Shown piece by piece: positions 1 through 9,296 of a stretch of 64,000 bases of DNA. Positions within the stretch are counted from its first letter, which is position 1; each line of letters starts with the position of its first letter. Position numbers and translations under genes: made by a program. The DNA is from Neopusillimonas maritima (GTDB lineage Bacteria > Pseudomonadota > Gammaproteobacteria > Burkholderiales > Burkholderiaceae_B), in NCBI RefSeq assembly GCF_040930455.2, contig NZ_CP170494.1; one strand, 5' to 3'. The notes beneath the pieces were generated by a model, which was given only the letters and a program-made list of their open reading frames with translations, was not told the DNA's origin and did no database searches.

Positions 1-2
1 GT

Positions 3-1724
3 GCCCAGGCTGCACATGCAAGCTTACTCGGTGGGCGCAGTGGTGATTTGCTTTCGCCCCGCGATACCCTCAAAACTTTGGTACGTTCCTTCAGCTATGG
101 CGGTGTTGATGGTGCAGAGCGCGCTATGGAAACCCTAAATATGGCTGATTTATCGGCACTGGCGCGTGAGTATGAAGGGCCGCGTTTAGCCCGGTATGTT
201 TACAGGTCTTTGCGTCGGTTGGGTGCCATTACCTGGCAGGAGGTGCCCGACAATCCAATACGTTCCGAGCCGTATGTTTTTTTCGAACATCCGTTAGGCC
301 GCATTGCTATTGGCCCAGTCTTAACGAAAGAGGGCGTCATATGGCAATTTACGCCTGATACGCTTCGGACTATCCGTAGTTTGTATGCGGCGCTGGATAA
401 TCTGCCCGCCAACAATATTATTGAGCTTCAAGCGCAGCCTGAAAGTCTTTATTTCAGAACGCGTGATGCAATCCGTGAAATGAGTCCTACCTTTGTGCGG
501 CCTGTTGGTGTCATGGAATTGTGGCAGTGGCTGGGGTTGCTGCTTACATTAGTGGTTGCTTACGCAGTTGGCAAATTGGTGAATTTGTTTTTTTACGGCG
601 TGCTGAAGCGAAGTGGTGGCGATGCGCATGGCCCGGTCGTTCGCGGTTTTTTCTTGTGGTCGTTTCGGGTGTTTAGCCTGGGGGTGGCATTGCGTCTGGC
701 TGATCGTGTGCTCAGCTTTCCTGATCTGGTTCAAGTTGCGTTGGTAACGATTAGCTGGTCATGTATTGTCTTGTCGCTCATGGTCCTGACATTGCTGACT
801 ATCAAGCTAGTTGCGGCCAGAATTCGTAATGTTGAAACGCTGAAAGGAAACAATATTACGTTGGTGTCCTTTATTGCCGGGATTCTGCGTATTATTGTCA
901 TTGTGTTTGCTATTTTGATGCTGGCCGATGTGTTGCAAGTGCCTTACCAAAGTGTTTTGGCGGGTTTGGGGATCGGTGGTTTGGCCGTTGCGCTGGCTGC
1001 GCAGTCAACCTTGCAGAACTTTATATCCGGCATTACCTTGTATTTCGATAAGCCGATTGCAGTGGGCGATTATTGCCGGTTCGGAGACAAAACCGGCACG
1101 GTAGAGTTTATCGGGATGCGCTCGACTCGAATTAGGACACTTGATCGTACTTTGCTTACGGTTCCGAACAGCGAGTTTTCAAATATGCAGATTGAAAATT
1201 ATGCAAAGCGCGACAGCATGTTTTTGAATCCGACCATTAGTTTGCGTTATGAAACCACGCCGGATCAATTGCGCTATGTTTTGGCCGAATTGCGCAAGAT
1301 GCTGTTAAGTCATCCCAAGGTTGCAGCTGACCCTTTACGGGTTCGGTTTGGTGGGTTCGGCTCCCATTCACTTGATATTTCTGTCTTTGCTTATGTGATG
1401 TCGGTTGATTATTCCGAATACCTGGGAATTCGTGAAGATATCTATTTGCGCATGATGCAGATTGTGAGTGAGGCGGGCACCAAGCTCGCCGTGCCCTCGA
1501 TGGTGCATTACAACGCTGCCGATAGCCTGCCGGACGCCGATCGAGTGCAGGCCAGTGAAGCGCAGGTGCATCAATGGAGAGAAGAAGGCAAGTTGCCATT
1601 TCCCGATTTCGCTTGGCAAGATAAGGCCGAGATGCGCGAAACGCTGGACTACCCTCCACAGGGTTCAGCGGTGAAAGAAGAATTGTCTAATGGGCCCGTA
1701 CATGAAAGAAAATCTGGTGCCTGA
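3..1724 (+). CDS. Mechanosensitive ion channel, MscS family (5' truncated by window edge)
   Basis: The reading frame is open to the window edge, so the gene begins upstream. The first visible residues (AQAAHASLLGG) look like the end of a signal-peptide or export region. A soluble N-terminal domain is followed by several membrane helices (roughly visible residues 170-320). The MscS pore helix is Gly/Ala rich (GLGIGGLAVALAAQSTLQNF), and the MscS beta domain follows (DKPIAVGDYCRFGDKTGTVEFIGMR by family position) with a cytoplasmic C-terminal region. The family opens on membrane tension to release solutes during osmotic downshock. The large N-terminal part makes this one of the bigger MscS-like proteins rather than the minimal MscS. 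An internal TTG at 48 is probably not the real start. The 3' end overlaps the next gene. Confidence 0.85.
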   Translation, partial: AQAAHASLLGGRSGDLLSPRDTLKTLVRSFSYGGVDGAERAMETLNMADLSALAREYEGPRLARYVYRSLRRLGAITWQEVPDNPIRSEPYVFFEHPLGRIAIGPVLTKEGVIWQFTPDTLRTIRSLYAALDNLPANNIIELQAQPESLYFRTRDAIREMSPTFVRPVGVMELWQWLGLLLTLVVAYAVGKLVNLFFYGVLKRSGGDAHGPVVRGFFLWSFRVFSLGVALRLADRVLSFPDLVQVALVTISWSCIVLSLMVLTLLTIKLVAARIRNVETLKGNNITLVSFIAGILRIIVIVFAILMLADVLQVPYQSVLAGLGIGGLAVALAAQSTLQNFISGITLYFDKPIAVGDYCRFGDKTGTVEFIGMRSTRIRTLDRTLLTVPNSEFSNMQIENYAKRDSMFLNPTISLRYETTPDQLRYVLAELRKMLLSHPKVAADPLRVRFGGFGSHSLDISVFAYVMSVDYSEYLGIREDIYLRMMQIVSEAGTKLAVPSMVHYNAADSLPDADRVQASEAQVHQWREEGKLPFPDFAWQDKAEMRETLDYPPQGSAVKEELSNGPVHERKSGA

Positions 1725-2145
1725 GTCTATTCGTGTTGTGGTTGGAGTCTGGCAGCAGTGCCGGCAAGATGCCATGCCGATTCGGCACGACGTATTTATT
1801 GTTGAACAACACGTGCCGCCAGAGTTAGAACTTGATAAATTCGATGCAGTTGCAACTCATGTTGTTGCTTATTCTGAAGACGGTCAGTCAGTGGGTACCG
1901 GGCGCTTATTGCCAGATGGCCATATTGGCCGGGTGGCAGTATTGAAGGTGTGGCGAGGGCGGCGTATTGGCCGACAGATAATGCAGGCACTTATGCAACA
2001 AGCCCGACAACAAGGTTTGCCAGGGGTTGAATTGTCGGCCCAGTACCATGCCCGTTCCTTCTATGAAGACATGGGTTTTCAAGCAGAGGGCGGTATTTAT
2101 ATGGAAGCGGGCATTGAGCATATTGCCATGCGGCTGGTATTCTGA
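1690..2145 (+). CDS. GNAT family N-acetyltransferase
   Basis: A 151-residue single-domain acetyltransferase, the usual length for the family. The acetyl-CoA binding motif A is visible as RGRRIGRQIMQALMQQA near residues 88-104, preceded by the typical beta strand HIGRVAVLKVW. It ends in the usual FYEDMGF motif, where the Tyr often acts as general acid. It resembles the ElaA-like group of GNAT proteins of unknown substrate. The start at 1690 overlaps the mscS 3' end by 35 bases and has a GAAAGAAG-like ribosome site at the right distance. ATG at 1702 is an alternative. The overlap suggests translational coupling to the channel gene. The substrate cannot be told from sequence. Confidence 0.8.
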   Translation: MGPYMKENLVPESIRVVVGVWQQCRQDAMPIRHDVFIVEQHVPPELELDKFDAVATHVVAYSEDGQSVGTGRLLPDGHIGRVAVLKVWRGRRIGRQIMQALMQQARQQGLPGVELSAQYHARSFYEDMGFQAEGGIYMEAGIEHIAMRLVF

Positions 2146-2171
2146 ATGTGGGTGGGTGTGAATAACGCCTG

Positions 2172-3254
2172 TTAAGTACCCACACCCCCGGCCTTCACGT
2201 GAGCCCATACTGTGCTGCCTGTAGTCAGCCCAAGATCGTGGGCTGCTTTGCTGGTGATGCGCGCAAGCAGGGCTTGGCCGGCGCAGTTCAGGCGCACCAG
2301 TTTCTGGGCCGGGTGAATGTCATTAATAATGTGCTCAACCGTGGCCTGAAGATGATTTTGGATACTGGTGTGCGTGGAGGTGTTGGTGGATAAGCTGACA
2401 TCCCTGGCCATAATGCGCAGACGAACGACTTGCCCGATATTAAAGCCATCGTCGCGCACCCATAGCAGGCCGCCGCGAACAGCAATTTTGGCCAAATGCC
2501 ATTGAGTTTCCTTTTCCTTAACCACGCCACTTAGAACCGCACTGGCTTCGTCGCCCGTCAGTGCCGGGTATTGTGTTGAGGTCAGAATATCTTCTACTGA
2601 GCCCGTTGCAATGGCCTGGCCTTTGTCCATCACCACAACGTGGTCAGCCAGGCGGCTTAGTTCATCGGACGAGTGGGTAACATACAGCATGGGAATGGCT
2701 AATTGGTCGCGCAGGCGCTCAAGCCAGGGCAAAATTTCGTGGCGGCGCGCCAAATCCAGCGAGGCCATCGGCTCGTCGAGCAACAATAACTGAGGGTGGG
2801 CGGCCAGTGCGCGGGCAATGGCGACGCGCTGACGCTCGCCGCCCGACAGGGCCTGGGGCGCACGCTGCAATAGATGAGCAATACCTAATAGTTCCACCGC
2901 CTCATCCAACGCGTGCCGATCGTGTTTTTTGCCTGAGCGTCGTAAGCCGTATTCAAGATTGCCTTGTACGTTCAGGTGCTCGAACAGGCTGGCTTCCTGG
3001 AAAACGTAACCTATTGGGCGTTTCCAGGTGGGCTGAAATAGTTTGCGGGCGTTGTCTTGCCAGACATCACCCCCCATGCGTACCAAACCTTTTCCGCGTT
3101 CCAGGCCGGCCACACACCGCAAGATGCTGGTTTTCCCCGACCCCGAAACACCAAATAGGACCGTAATTCCGGTTGTAGGCAAGGTAAGGTCAACGTTGAG
3201 CAGGAAGTCGGCACGAGGCAGTGTCAGGCGGATATGGTTTTGCACCAGGCTCAT
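2172..3254 (-). CDS. modC: Molybdate ABC transporter ATP-binding protein ModC
   Basis: About 360 residues. It energises molybdate uptake by ModB. Visible parts: Walker A GVSGSGKTS near residue 40, ABC signature ALSGGERQRVAIARALA, Walker B LLLLDEPMASLD, and the switch His (YVTHS). A C-terminal TOBE/Mop-like oxyanion domain (about residues 280-355) is typical of ModC and absent from generic importers. The start at 3254 is chosen because its ATG overlaps the modB stop codon as ATGA. A longer frame beginning at 3296 would run far into modB. It is the last gene of modABC and converges on the GNAT gene. Confidence 0.93.
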   Translation of the reverse strand: MSLVQNHIRLTLPRADFLLNVDLTLPTTGITVLFGVSGSGKTSILRCVAGLERGKGLVRMGGDVWQDNARKLFQPTWKRPIGYVFQEASLFEHLNVQGNLEYGLRRSGKKHDRHALDEAVELLGIAHLLQRAPQALSGGERQRVAIARALAAHPQLLLLDEPMASLDLARRHEILPWLERLRDQLAIPMLYVTHSSDELSRLADHVVVMDKGQAIATGSVEDILTSTQYPALTGDEASAVLSGVVKEKETQWHLAKIAVRGGLLWVRDDGFNIGQVVRLRIMARDVSLSTNTSTHTSIQNHLQATVEHIINDIHPAQKLVRLNCAGQALLARITSKAAHDLGLTTGSTVWAHVKAGGVGT

Positions 3255-3934
3255 CGAATAACCCCCGACCCTTTGCGCTTGAAAAGCGACAAGCACATGA
3301 GCACCGCAAACGAAAATATCACCATGCCGGCCGCCAGCCAGTGTGCCTGGCTGTATTCCATGGCTTCAACATGGCTGTATATTCGGGTGGACACCACGCT
3401 CGTTTGGCCGGGGATATTACCGCCTATCATCAACACAACACCGAATTCCCCCACAGTATGAGCAAAGGTCAAAATGGCGGCGGTAATCAGGCCCGGGCGC
3501 GCCAGGGGCAGGGCAACGGTTAGAAAAGCATTTACGGGGCTGGCACGCAACGTGGCTGCGGCCTCCAACGGGCGCGGGCCGATGGATTCGAAGGCGTGTT
3601 GAATGGGTTGTACGGCAAACGGCAGAGAAAAAATCAGTGAGCCTATAAGCAGGCCTGTGAAGGTAAACGACAGTAAGCCCCAGCCTAGGTATTGGGTTAA
3701 CTGGCCCAACGGGCCTGCCGGCCCCATCACCACCAATAAATAAAAACCCAGCACAGTGGGTGGCAACACCAGCGGTAACGTTACCAATGCGCTAATGGGA
3801 GCGCGCCAGCGCGATTGCGTTTGTGATAACCACCAGGCCAGGGGGGTGCTTAGAATCAACAGCAAAACGGTTGTTAACCCTGCCAGTTTCAAGGTGAGGT
3901 AAACAGCGGACCAGGTTTGCGGATCGAGTGGCAT
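3251..3934 (-). CDS. modB: Molybdate ABC transporter permease ModB
   Basis: 227 residues, normal for ModB. Five or so hydrophobic segments are visible, with the permease EAA-type loop (EAAATLRASPVNAFLTVALP) around residues 135-155 that docks on ModC. The segment LVLPPTVLGFYLLV is characteristic of molybdate/tungstate permeases. It lies in the inner membrane and passes molybdate delivered by ModA. It sits 34 bases downstream of modA and overlaps modC by four bases, so the three genes form one transcript. Confidence 0.93.
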   Translation of the reverse strand: MPLDPQTWSAVYLTLKLAGLTTVLLLILSTPLAWWLSQTQSRWRAPISALVTLPLVLPPTVLGFYLLVVMGPAGPLGQLTQYLGWGLLSFTFTGLLIGSLIFSLPFAVQPIQHAFESIGPRPLEAAATLRASPVNAFLTVALPLARPGLITAAILTFAHTVGEFGVVLMIGGNIPGQTSVVSTRIYSHVEAMEYSQAHWLAAGMVIFSFAVLMCLSLFKRKGSGVIR

Positions 3935-3968
3935 GGTAGAAAAAAGCTGTGTTCAAAGCGATGTTGCG

Positions 3969-4739
3969 TTAGCGTTCCGGCAAACCGTAACCAAAAGATT
4001 CAATAATTGCGAGCGCGGTGGGGCTTTTCAGAAACGCGATAAACGCGGTGGCGGCGGCGTTATTCTGGCCGTGCTTAAGAAGTTGGACATCTTGTGCCAA
4101 TGGCGTGTACATATTTTCGGGAACAATCCATGCTGAACCTGATTGAATCTTGCCCCGGTTGAACACCTGCGATAACGCCACAAACCCTAAAGGAGCATTG
4201 CCGCTGGCAATGAACTGATACGTTTGGCCGATGCTTTGTCCGAACACCCATTTTTCGCTCAAGGTGTCGACCAGATCCAATTTCTTGATGACCTGTTCGG
4301 TGGCCAGGCCATATGGTGCAACTTTGGGATTAGCCATGGCAATACGCTCGAATCGGTCAGTTTCTAGCACGGATGCTTCATCTTCTACCAAGCCGGGATC
4401 CGGGCTCCATAACACCAGTTTCCCTATTGCGTAGGTAAAACGTGTTTCGGGCACTGACAAACCGGCTTCTTCCGCCTTTCCGGGTGTTTTTGTGTCAGCT
4501 GCCAGAAAAACATCGAACGGGGCGCCGTTCTGAATTTGCGAGAACAGCTTGCCGGTTGACCCCGCAGAGATGGTCAGATGGTGTCCGCTTTCGCTCTCAA
4601 ATGCTTGAGCAATTTCTTTCACGGGTGCAGCAAAATTGGCTGCCACAGCGATGTTAGCCGTTGCTGCGTGTGCGATACCATTCACAAGCAGACTCGCCAA
4701 AACTAAAGAAGCGCGTATTATTTTCAGCCGGACACACAT
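3969..4739 (-). CDS. modA: Periplasmic molybdate-binding protein ModA
   Basis: 256 residues with a Sec signal peptide (hydrophobic core ASLVLASLLVNG, cleavage after AHA). The mature protein starts with the family pattern ANIAVAANFAAPVKEIAQAFE. It continues with the oxyanion loop SAGSTGKLFSQIQNGAPFDVFL, whose Ser residues hydrogen bond molybdate, and ends with the usual YGLP near the C-terminus. It captures molybdate in the periplasm for ModBC. No convincing Shine-Dalgarno sequence precedes the ATG. The ModE-like palindrome lies 16 bases upstream, so repression by molybdate-loaded ModE is expected. Confidence 0.93.
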   Translation of the reverse strand: MCVRLKIIRASLVLASLLVNGIAHAATANIAVAANFAAPVKEIAQAFESESGHHLTISAGSTGKLFSQIQNGAPFDVFLAADTKTPGKAEEAGLSVPETRFTYAIGKLVLWSPDPGLVEDEASVLETDRFERIAMANPKVAPYGLATEQVIKKLDLVDTLSEKWVFGQSIGQTYQFIASGNAPLGFVALSQVFNRGKIQSGSAWIVPENMYTPLAQDVQLLKHGQNNAAATAFIAFLKSPTALAIIESFGYGLPER

Positions 4740-4754
4740 TTTTATTTCAGATTA

Positions 4755-4777
4755 CGCTATTCAATAATGGAATAGCG
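4755..4777. promoter_or_regulatory. Putative ModE operator between modA and modE
   Basis: A perfect inverted repeat, CGCTATTC - 7 bases - GAATAGCG, lies in the short gap between divergent modA and modE. The CGnTAT-type arms separated by 6-8 bases match the general form of ModE sites in Proteobacteria. Its position fits dual control of modABC and of modE itself. Binding by this ModE is inferred. Confidence 0.75.
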
Positions 4778-4816
4778 AGTATGCTACCGGTAACGTTTTC
4801 GTTTGGCAAGTTACGT

Positions 4817-5563
4817 ATGAAGAGTTCACCAACATTCAGGCTGGATGCCGCGTTAGGGCATGACATTACCGATAAGCGCATCGACGTTTTGCGCCGTATC
4901 GATGCCGTGGGTTCTATCTCAGAGGCGGCTCGGGACGCCGGCATCAGTTACAAGGCAGCCTGGCAGGCCATTGAAACGCTGGGTAACCTGGCCGGCACGC
5001 CGCTGGTGGAAAAGGCAGTGGGTGGCAGTGGCGGGGGTGGGGCGCAACTGACATCTGCCGGGCGCAAGGTGCTGGAGGCTTTCGATTATTTTGCGAAGGT
5101 GCGTCGGGTTGCTATGCAACAGGCTTCGGATACAGGCCACCATGTAACGTTTGGTCTTAGAACCAGCATGCGGAATCAATGGGTTTGCACGGTGCGTGAA
5201 CTCGTGCCAGGTGAGCAGGGCCAAAGCGTTCAGTTGGCGCTGTCCGACGGTATGTTAATGCACGCTCTGATAACGCACGAGAGTGCGCAGCTACTCGGTC
5301 TGGAGCCGGGTTTAAGGGTATTGGCATTGTGTAAAGCAACAGCAGTGCCGGTTCAAACGGCGTACCCAGCCGATGACACGCAGAATATATTGGCCGGGCG
5401 GATCGAGGTCGTATCTGCTACGACCAAGAAAGCGGAAGTATCGATGCGTTTGGGCAGCGGCGCCATTTTGGTTGGCTTTCAGAGTGGGGGGCCAGCATTG
5501 CAGGTTGGGCAAACTGCGTGGGCCCGGGTTGACCCGGCGGCAGTTGTTGTGGCCTTACCTTGA
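4817..5563 (+). CDS. modE: Molybdate-responsive transcriptional regulator ModE
   Basis: About 248 residues, close to E. coli ModE (262). The N-terminal winged helix carries the signature SISEAARDAGISYKAAWQAI and the glycine-rich wing GGSGGGGAQLT. Two C-terminal Mop/TOBE repeats, which bind molybdate, cover about residues 115-248. ModE represses molybdate uptake and tunes molybdoenzyme genes when molybdate is plentiful. ATG at 4817 is preferred because it gives the normal N-terminus. Earlier in-frame starts (4661, 4781) would run through modA or the operator. The ribosome site is weak (GGCAAG). It is divergent from modABC. Confidence 0.9.
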   Translation: MKSSPTFRLDAALGHDITDKRIDVLRRIDAVGSISEAARDAGISYKAAWQAIETLGNLAGTPLVEKAVGGSGGGGAQLTSAGRKVLEAFDYFAKVRRVAMQQASDTGHHVTFGLRTSMRNQWVCTVRELVPGEQGQSVQLALSDGMLMHALITHESAQLLGLEPGLRVLALCKATAVPVQTAYPADDTQNILAGRIEVVSATTKKAEVSMRLGSGAILVGFQSGGPALQVGQTAWARVDPAAVVVALP

Positions 5564-5709
5564 ACATGTTTTAAACAGTTTCATTTTGTTACCTGCGTTT
5601 TGCCATAAATTTTTCTTGCTGGCAGACGATAACCGGTTAAGACGTTGGAAGTAAGAGGCTTGTTTTGCTTTGCAACGATTAATAACCGACCGGAATCGCA
5701 GGTGTTTTT

Positions 5710-7407
5710 ATGTTGCAAAATCTTCGTATCAAGACCATTTTCATTGTCTTGGTTGTAATCAATCTAGGCTTGGCATTAGTAACTTTTTTTGCGCTGACTT
5801 ACTACGGCGCAGTGTCGACCGAACTTCGTGCCGCCCAGGAGCAGCAACGCGAATCGCTTATGCTGGCCGATGAGATGCGTGAAAGCTCGGTGAATCTCAC
5901 ACGATTTGCACAGGCCTATGTGGTAACAGCAGATCCAAAATTTCTTCAAATGTACAACGATGTTATTGCGATTCGTAATGGCAACAAGCCGCGTCCGCAA
6001 GAGTATCACCGTATTTACTGGGAGTTCGTGGCGGCGGGAGAGCAACCGCGCCCCAATTCCGACTCACAGGTTGCATTGCTCGATATGTTTCGTGATGCGG
6101 GTTTCGTGGAAAAGGAGTTTGATGAGCTGAATAAAGCGCTCGCATTATCGAACGCTTTGGCAGAGCTTGAAACAGAGGCCATTGCCTTGGTTGAAGGATT
6201 GGGCTCCGAAGTGAACGGTACCGATAACGACCTTAGCGGCAGCGCAAGAACCGATCTGGTGAAAGCGCAAGCGATGCTATTCAGCGAAGATTACTATCAG
6301 CAAGCAGCGCGCGTGATGCAGCCGCTTGATGCGTTCTATGTCATGGTTGAAGATCGAACGCAGGCATATATTGATGAGGCTGAGGCGCAACAGCGTTTGG
6401 CGTATATCTGGGCGCTGATCGCATTGGGTGCAATGGTGCTGTTGGTGGCGTTGTCGCTGATATTTGTCTACCGGCGCCTGGGAGGCGCTTTGAGTCAGGC
6501 GCGCGAAGTAGCACGGCGCCTGGCTCAGGGTGATTTGTCGGTTGATATTCAGGTGAAGACCCAGGATGAGGGCGGCGACCTTTTGCGCGCCATGGATGGA
6601 ATGAGACTTAAACTCATTGAAATTATTGGAGATGTACGCAGCAGCGCGCTTTCAGTTGGTACGGCGTCTGGCCAGATCGCCAGTGGCAGTAGCGATTTGT
6701 CGCAACGCACACTTGAGCAGGCATCTTCCATCGAGCAAATAGCCTCCAGCATGGAGGAAATGACGTCAACAGTAAAAAATAATGCTGATAATGCCCAGGA
6801 GGCGAATCAGCTTGTGTTTGGAACCCGCGACAACGCACAGGAAGGTGGGCAAGTGGTTCAGCAGGCGGTGTCGGCCATGCGTGAAATTGACAAAAGCAGT
6901 GAGCGCATTCTGGAGATTATCTCGGTTATTGACGGCATTGCCTTTCAAACCAACCTGCTGGCTTTGAATGCGGCAGTCGAGGCAGCCAGAGCGGGTGATC
7001 AGGGGAGGGGCTTTGCCGTAGTTGCAACCGAGGTCAGGAATTTGGCTCAACGCAGTGCCACTGCCGCCGAGGAAATCAAGGCGTTAATTACCGACAGCGT
7101 TGGAAAGGTGAAAAACGGCTCGCAGTTGGTTGAGAAATCGGGCGATACATTGCAAGGTATTGTGGGGAATGTACAGCGAATCACCGAACTTGTGTCGGAA
7201 ATTGCCGCGGCGTCGAACGAACAAGCTTCCGGTGTAGAACAAATTAACCATGCAATGATGCAAATGGATGAAGTCACGCAACAAAACGCGTCGCTTGTAG
7301 AACAGACCGCCGCAGCGAGCCAGTCAATGAAAGAGCAGGCGGCTCGATTACAGGAGCGCGTTGCTTATTTCCGGTTCGGTAGCGGGAGTGAGTTGGTTAA
7401 AGTTTAG
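5710..7407 (+). CDS. Methyl-accepting chemotaxis protein
   Basis: 565 residues. TM1 is at about 7-29, followed by a roughly 200-residue periplasmic sensing region of mostly helical character, TM2 at about 231-256 (WALIALGAMVLLVALSLIFVY) and a HAMP domain. The cytoplasmic signalling helices contain the highly conserved hairpin tip (IDGIAFQTNLLALNAAVEAA) near residue 407. It senses a ligand and controls CheA. No C-terminal NWETF-type receptor-tethering pentapeptide is present. No other chemotaxis gene lies nearby, so it is an orphan receptor. The ligand is unknown. Confidence 0.92.
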   Translation: MLQNLRIKTIFIVLVVINLGLALVTFFALTYYGAVSTELRAAQEQQRESLMLADEMRESSVNLTRFAQAYVVTADPKFLQMYNDVIAIRNGNKPRPQEYHRIYWEFVAAGEQPRPNSDSQVALLDMFRDAGFVEKEFDELNKALALSNALAELETEAIALVEGLGSEVNGTDNDLSGSARTDLVKAQAMLFSEDYYQQAARVMQPLDAFYVMVEDRTQAYIDEAEAQQRLAYIWALIALGAMVLLVALSLIFVYRRLGGALSQAREVARRLAQGDLSVDIQVKTQDEGGDLLRAMDGMRLKLIEIIGDVRSSALSVGTASGQIASGSSDLSQRTLEQASSIEQIASSMEEMTSTVKNNADNAQEANQLVFGTRDNAQEGGQVVQQAVSAMREIDKSSERILEIISVIDGIAFQTNLLALNAAVEAARAGDQGRGFAVVATEVRNLAQRSATAAEEIKALITDSVGKVKNGSQLVEKSGDTLQGIVGNVQRITELVSEIAAASNEQASGVEQINHAMMQMDEVTQQNASLVEQTAAASQSMKEQAARLQERVAYFRFGSGSELVKV

Positions 7408-7745
7408 CCAAACCGTCATGTTAGAATATGAGCCTTATTGCCTTGTGGCTCGTCACATTGTGGCGCGTTGCAAGGCATAACTAATGTAGTACACCTTTCT
7501 TCAGACCCATGTGAATTTTGCTTGTCTTTTCTAATCGGCGTATTTGCTGATTCAGCCTGTTTCGCGCGCTTAATGCGGCCTAGTGCTTGGCCCGCACGCT
7601 TCCATGCCTGCTCACCGGTGCGTTATTCCTTATTTCATACAAGTTTTCTGCGCCCCTGGCGCAATAAGATCGCTGCGTTGTGTCTGGGCACAAGGACAGG
7701 CGGCAGCTCTCCTGTGACAATTTTCGCTTCGTACAGACTCCTTCC
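7408..7745. other. 338-base intergenic region before the SulP gene
   Basis: No convincing gene, tRNA or known riboswitch was recognised here. An open frame crosses it (7438 onward) but runs on into the SulP coding region in another phase and has a Cys/Ser/Arg-rich composition typical of spurious frames. A short imperfect hairpin (GCGGCC ... GGCCCGC around 7575-7600) could belong to a leader RNA. Its length suggests that the SulP promoter and an untranslated leader lie here. Confidence 0.4.
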
Positions 7746-9227
7746 ATGCAATTCAAACAAATTCAAGAAGAGTGGTTTTCCAACATTCGCGGCGATATCC
7801 TGGCGGGTATCGTAGTTGCGTTAGCCCTTATTCCAGAAGCCATCGCGTTTTCCATTATTGCCGGGGTCGACCCCAAAATTGGGTTATACGCCTCGTTCAG
7901 TATTGCGGTCGTTATCTCTTTTACCGGAGGGCGCCCGGGCATGATTTCCGCAGCTACCGCGGCCATGGCGTTGGTGATGATTACGCTGGTCAAGGAGCAT
8001 GGGCTGGAATATTTGCTGGCTGCCACTATTCTTACTGGAGTGCTTCAAATTCTGGCTGGGTTGCTACGACTGGGTGTATTAATGCGGTTTGTCTCTCGTT
8101 CAGTGATTACGGGGTTTGTTAATGCCTTGGCCATCCTTATTTTTATGGCCCAATTGCCTGAGTTGATTAATGTTCCATGGGCGGTTTACGTTATGGTGGC
8201 CGGCGGCCTGGGAATTATTTATTTGTTTCCGTACGTCACTCGGTCGGTTCCGTCGCCCCTAGTCTGTATCGTGGTGTTAACGGCCATTTCATTAACACTG
8301 GGGCTGGATATCCGTACCGTTGGCGATATGGGTGAGTTGCCGGATACTTTGCCGGTGTTCTTGTTGCCTGATATTCCCCTAAACTTCGAAACCTTGCAGA
8401 TCATTTTTCCTTATGCGGCGACATTAGCCGTGGTGGGTTTGCTTGAATCTTTGCTAACCGCACAAATTGTTGACGACCTGACAGATACACGCAGCAACAA
8501 GAATCGTGAGTGTGCCGGGCAAGGGGTTGCCAATATCGCAACGGGTTTCCTGGGCGGCATGGCCGGGTGCGCCATGATCGGGCAATCGGTTATTAACGTG
8601 AAATCGGGTGGGCGTGGTCGTTTGTCGACCTTCGTCGCCGGCTTGTTTTTGTTGATTTTGGTGGTCTTTTTGGGCCCGTGGGTCGAGAAAATCCCAATGG
8701 CGGCATTGGTGGCCGTCATGATTATGGTGTCAATCGGTACATTTAGCTGGGGTTCGTTGCGCGACTTGGTGCGTCACCCGAAAACGTCAAGCATTGTGAT
8801 GGTCTCTACAGTTATTGTGGTTGTTGCTACGCATGATTTGGCAAAAGGTGTTCTGGTTGGTGTCTTGTTAAGTGGCATTTTCTTTGCGCATAAAGTGGGG
8901 CGGGTATTGCGTATTACATCTGAAACACGCAACGAGGGGCGTGAACGGGTGTACACCATTGTGGGCCAGGTTTTCTTTGCCTCGTCTGAGAAGTTCACCG
9001 TTTCATTCGACTTCAAAGAGGTGATTGAAAAAGTGGTGATTGACCTGAATCGCGCACGTTTTTGGGACATCACGGCGATTAGTTCTCTGGACGCCGTCAT
9101 TCTGAAGTTTCGTCGCGAGGGAACCGAAGTTGAGGTTGTTGGTTTGGATGAGGCCAGTTCAACTTTGGTCGACCGTTTTGCCGTGCATGATAAACCCGGC
9201 GCCATGGATAAGCTCATGGGCCACTAA
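7746..9227 (+). CDS. SulP family inorganic anion transporter with STAS domain
   Basis: About 493 residues from the ATG at 7746. The first two thirds are hydrophobic and begin with the SulP signature DILAGIVVALALIPEAIAFSIIAGVDPKIGLYAS by position. The second conserved block (GGMAGCAMIGQSVINVKSGGRGRLST) is also present. A C-terminal STAS domain starts near residue 400 (VYTIVGQVFFASSEKF). SulP proteins move sulfate, bicarbonate or dicarboxylates across the inner membrane. The substrate cannot be assigned here. A frame starting GTG at 7680 adds 22 unlikely residues and was not used. Confidence 0.88.
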   Translation: MQFKQIQEEWFSNIRGDILAGIVVALALIPEAIAFSIIAGVDPKIGLYASFSIAVVISFTGGRPGMISAATAAMALVMITLVKEHGLEYLLAATILTGVLQILAGLLRLGVLMRFVSRSVITGFVNALAILIFMAQLPELINVPWAVYVMVAGGLGIIYLFPYVTRSVPSPLVCIVVLTAISLTLGLDIRTVGDMGELPDTLPVFLLPDIPLNFETLQIIFPYAATLAVVGLLESLLTAQIVDDLTDTRSNKNRECAGQGVANIATGFLGGMAGCAMIGQSVINVKSGGRGRLSTFVAGLFLLILVVFLGPWVEKIPMAALVAVMIMVSIGTFSWGSLRDLVRHPKTSSIVMVSTVIVVVATHDLAKGVLVGVLLSGIFFAHKVGRVLRITSETRNEGRERVYTIVGQVFFASSEKFTVSFDFKEVIEKVVIDLNRARFWDITAISSLDAVILKFRREGTEVEVVGLDEASSTLVDRFAVHDKPGAMDKLMGH

Positions 9228-9265
9228 AAGGTTTAGCTGTTGTGCTGTTCAACGAAGATGCGCTT

Positions 9266-9296
9266 CGCGTTCTCCGTTTTTAGAACGCGCCGTTTT
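9266..9296 (+). terminator. Possible terminator after the SulP gene
   Basis: An 8-bp perfect stem CGCGTTCT / AGAACGCG with a T-rich loop is followed by CCGTTTTC. It lies between the convergent SulP gene and the FMN reductase, 39 bases past the SulP stop. The U-tract is short, so its efficiency is uncertain. Confidence 0.45.

Noticed and set aside
2147..2190. Possible hairpin between the GNAT and modC genes
   Set aside because: GGGTGTG/CACACCC can pair but the loop is long and there is no U-tract, so it was not called a terminator.
7438..7815. Open frame between the chemoreceptor and SulP genes
   Set aside because: It runs into SulP in another phase, has no ribosome site worth noting and a random-looking Cys/Ser/Arg composition.
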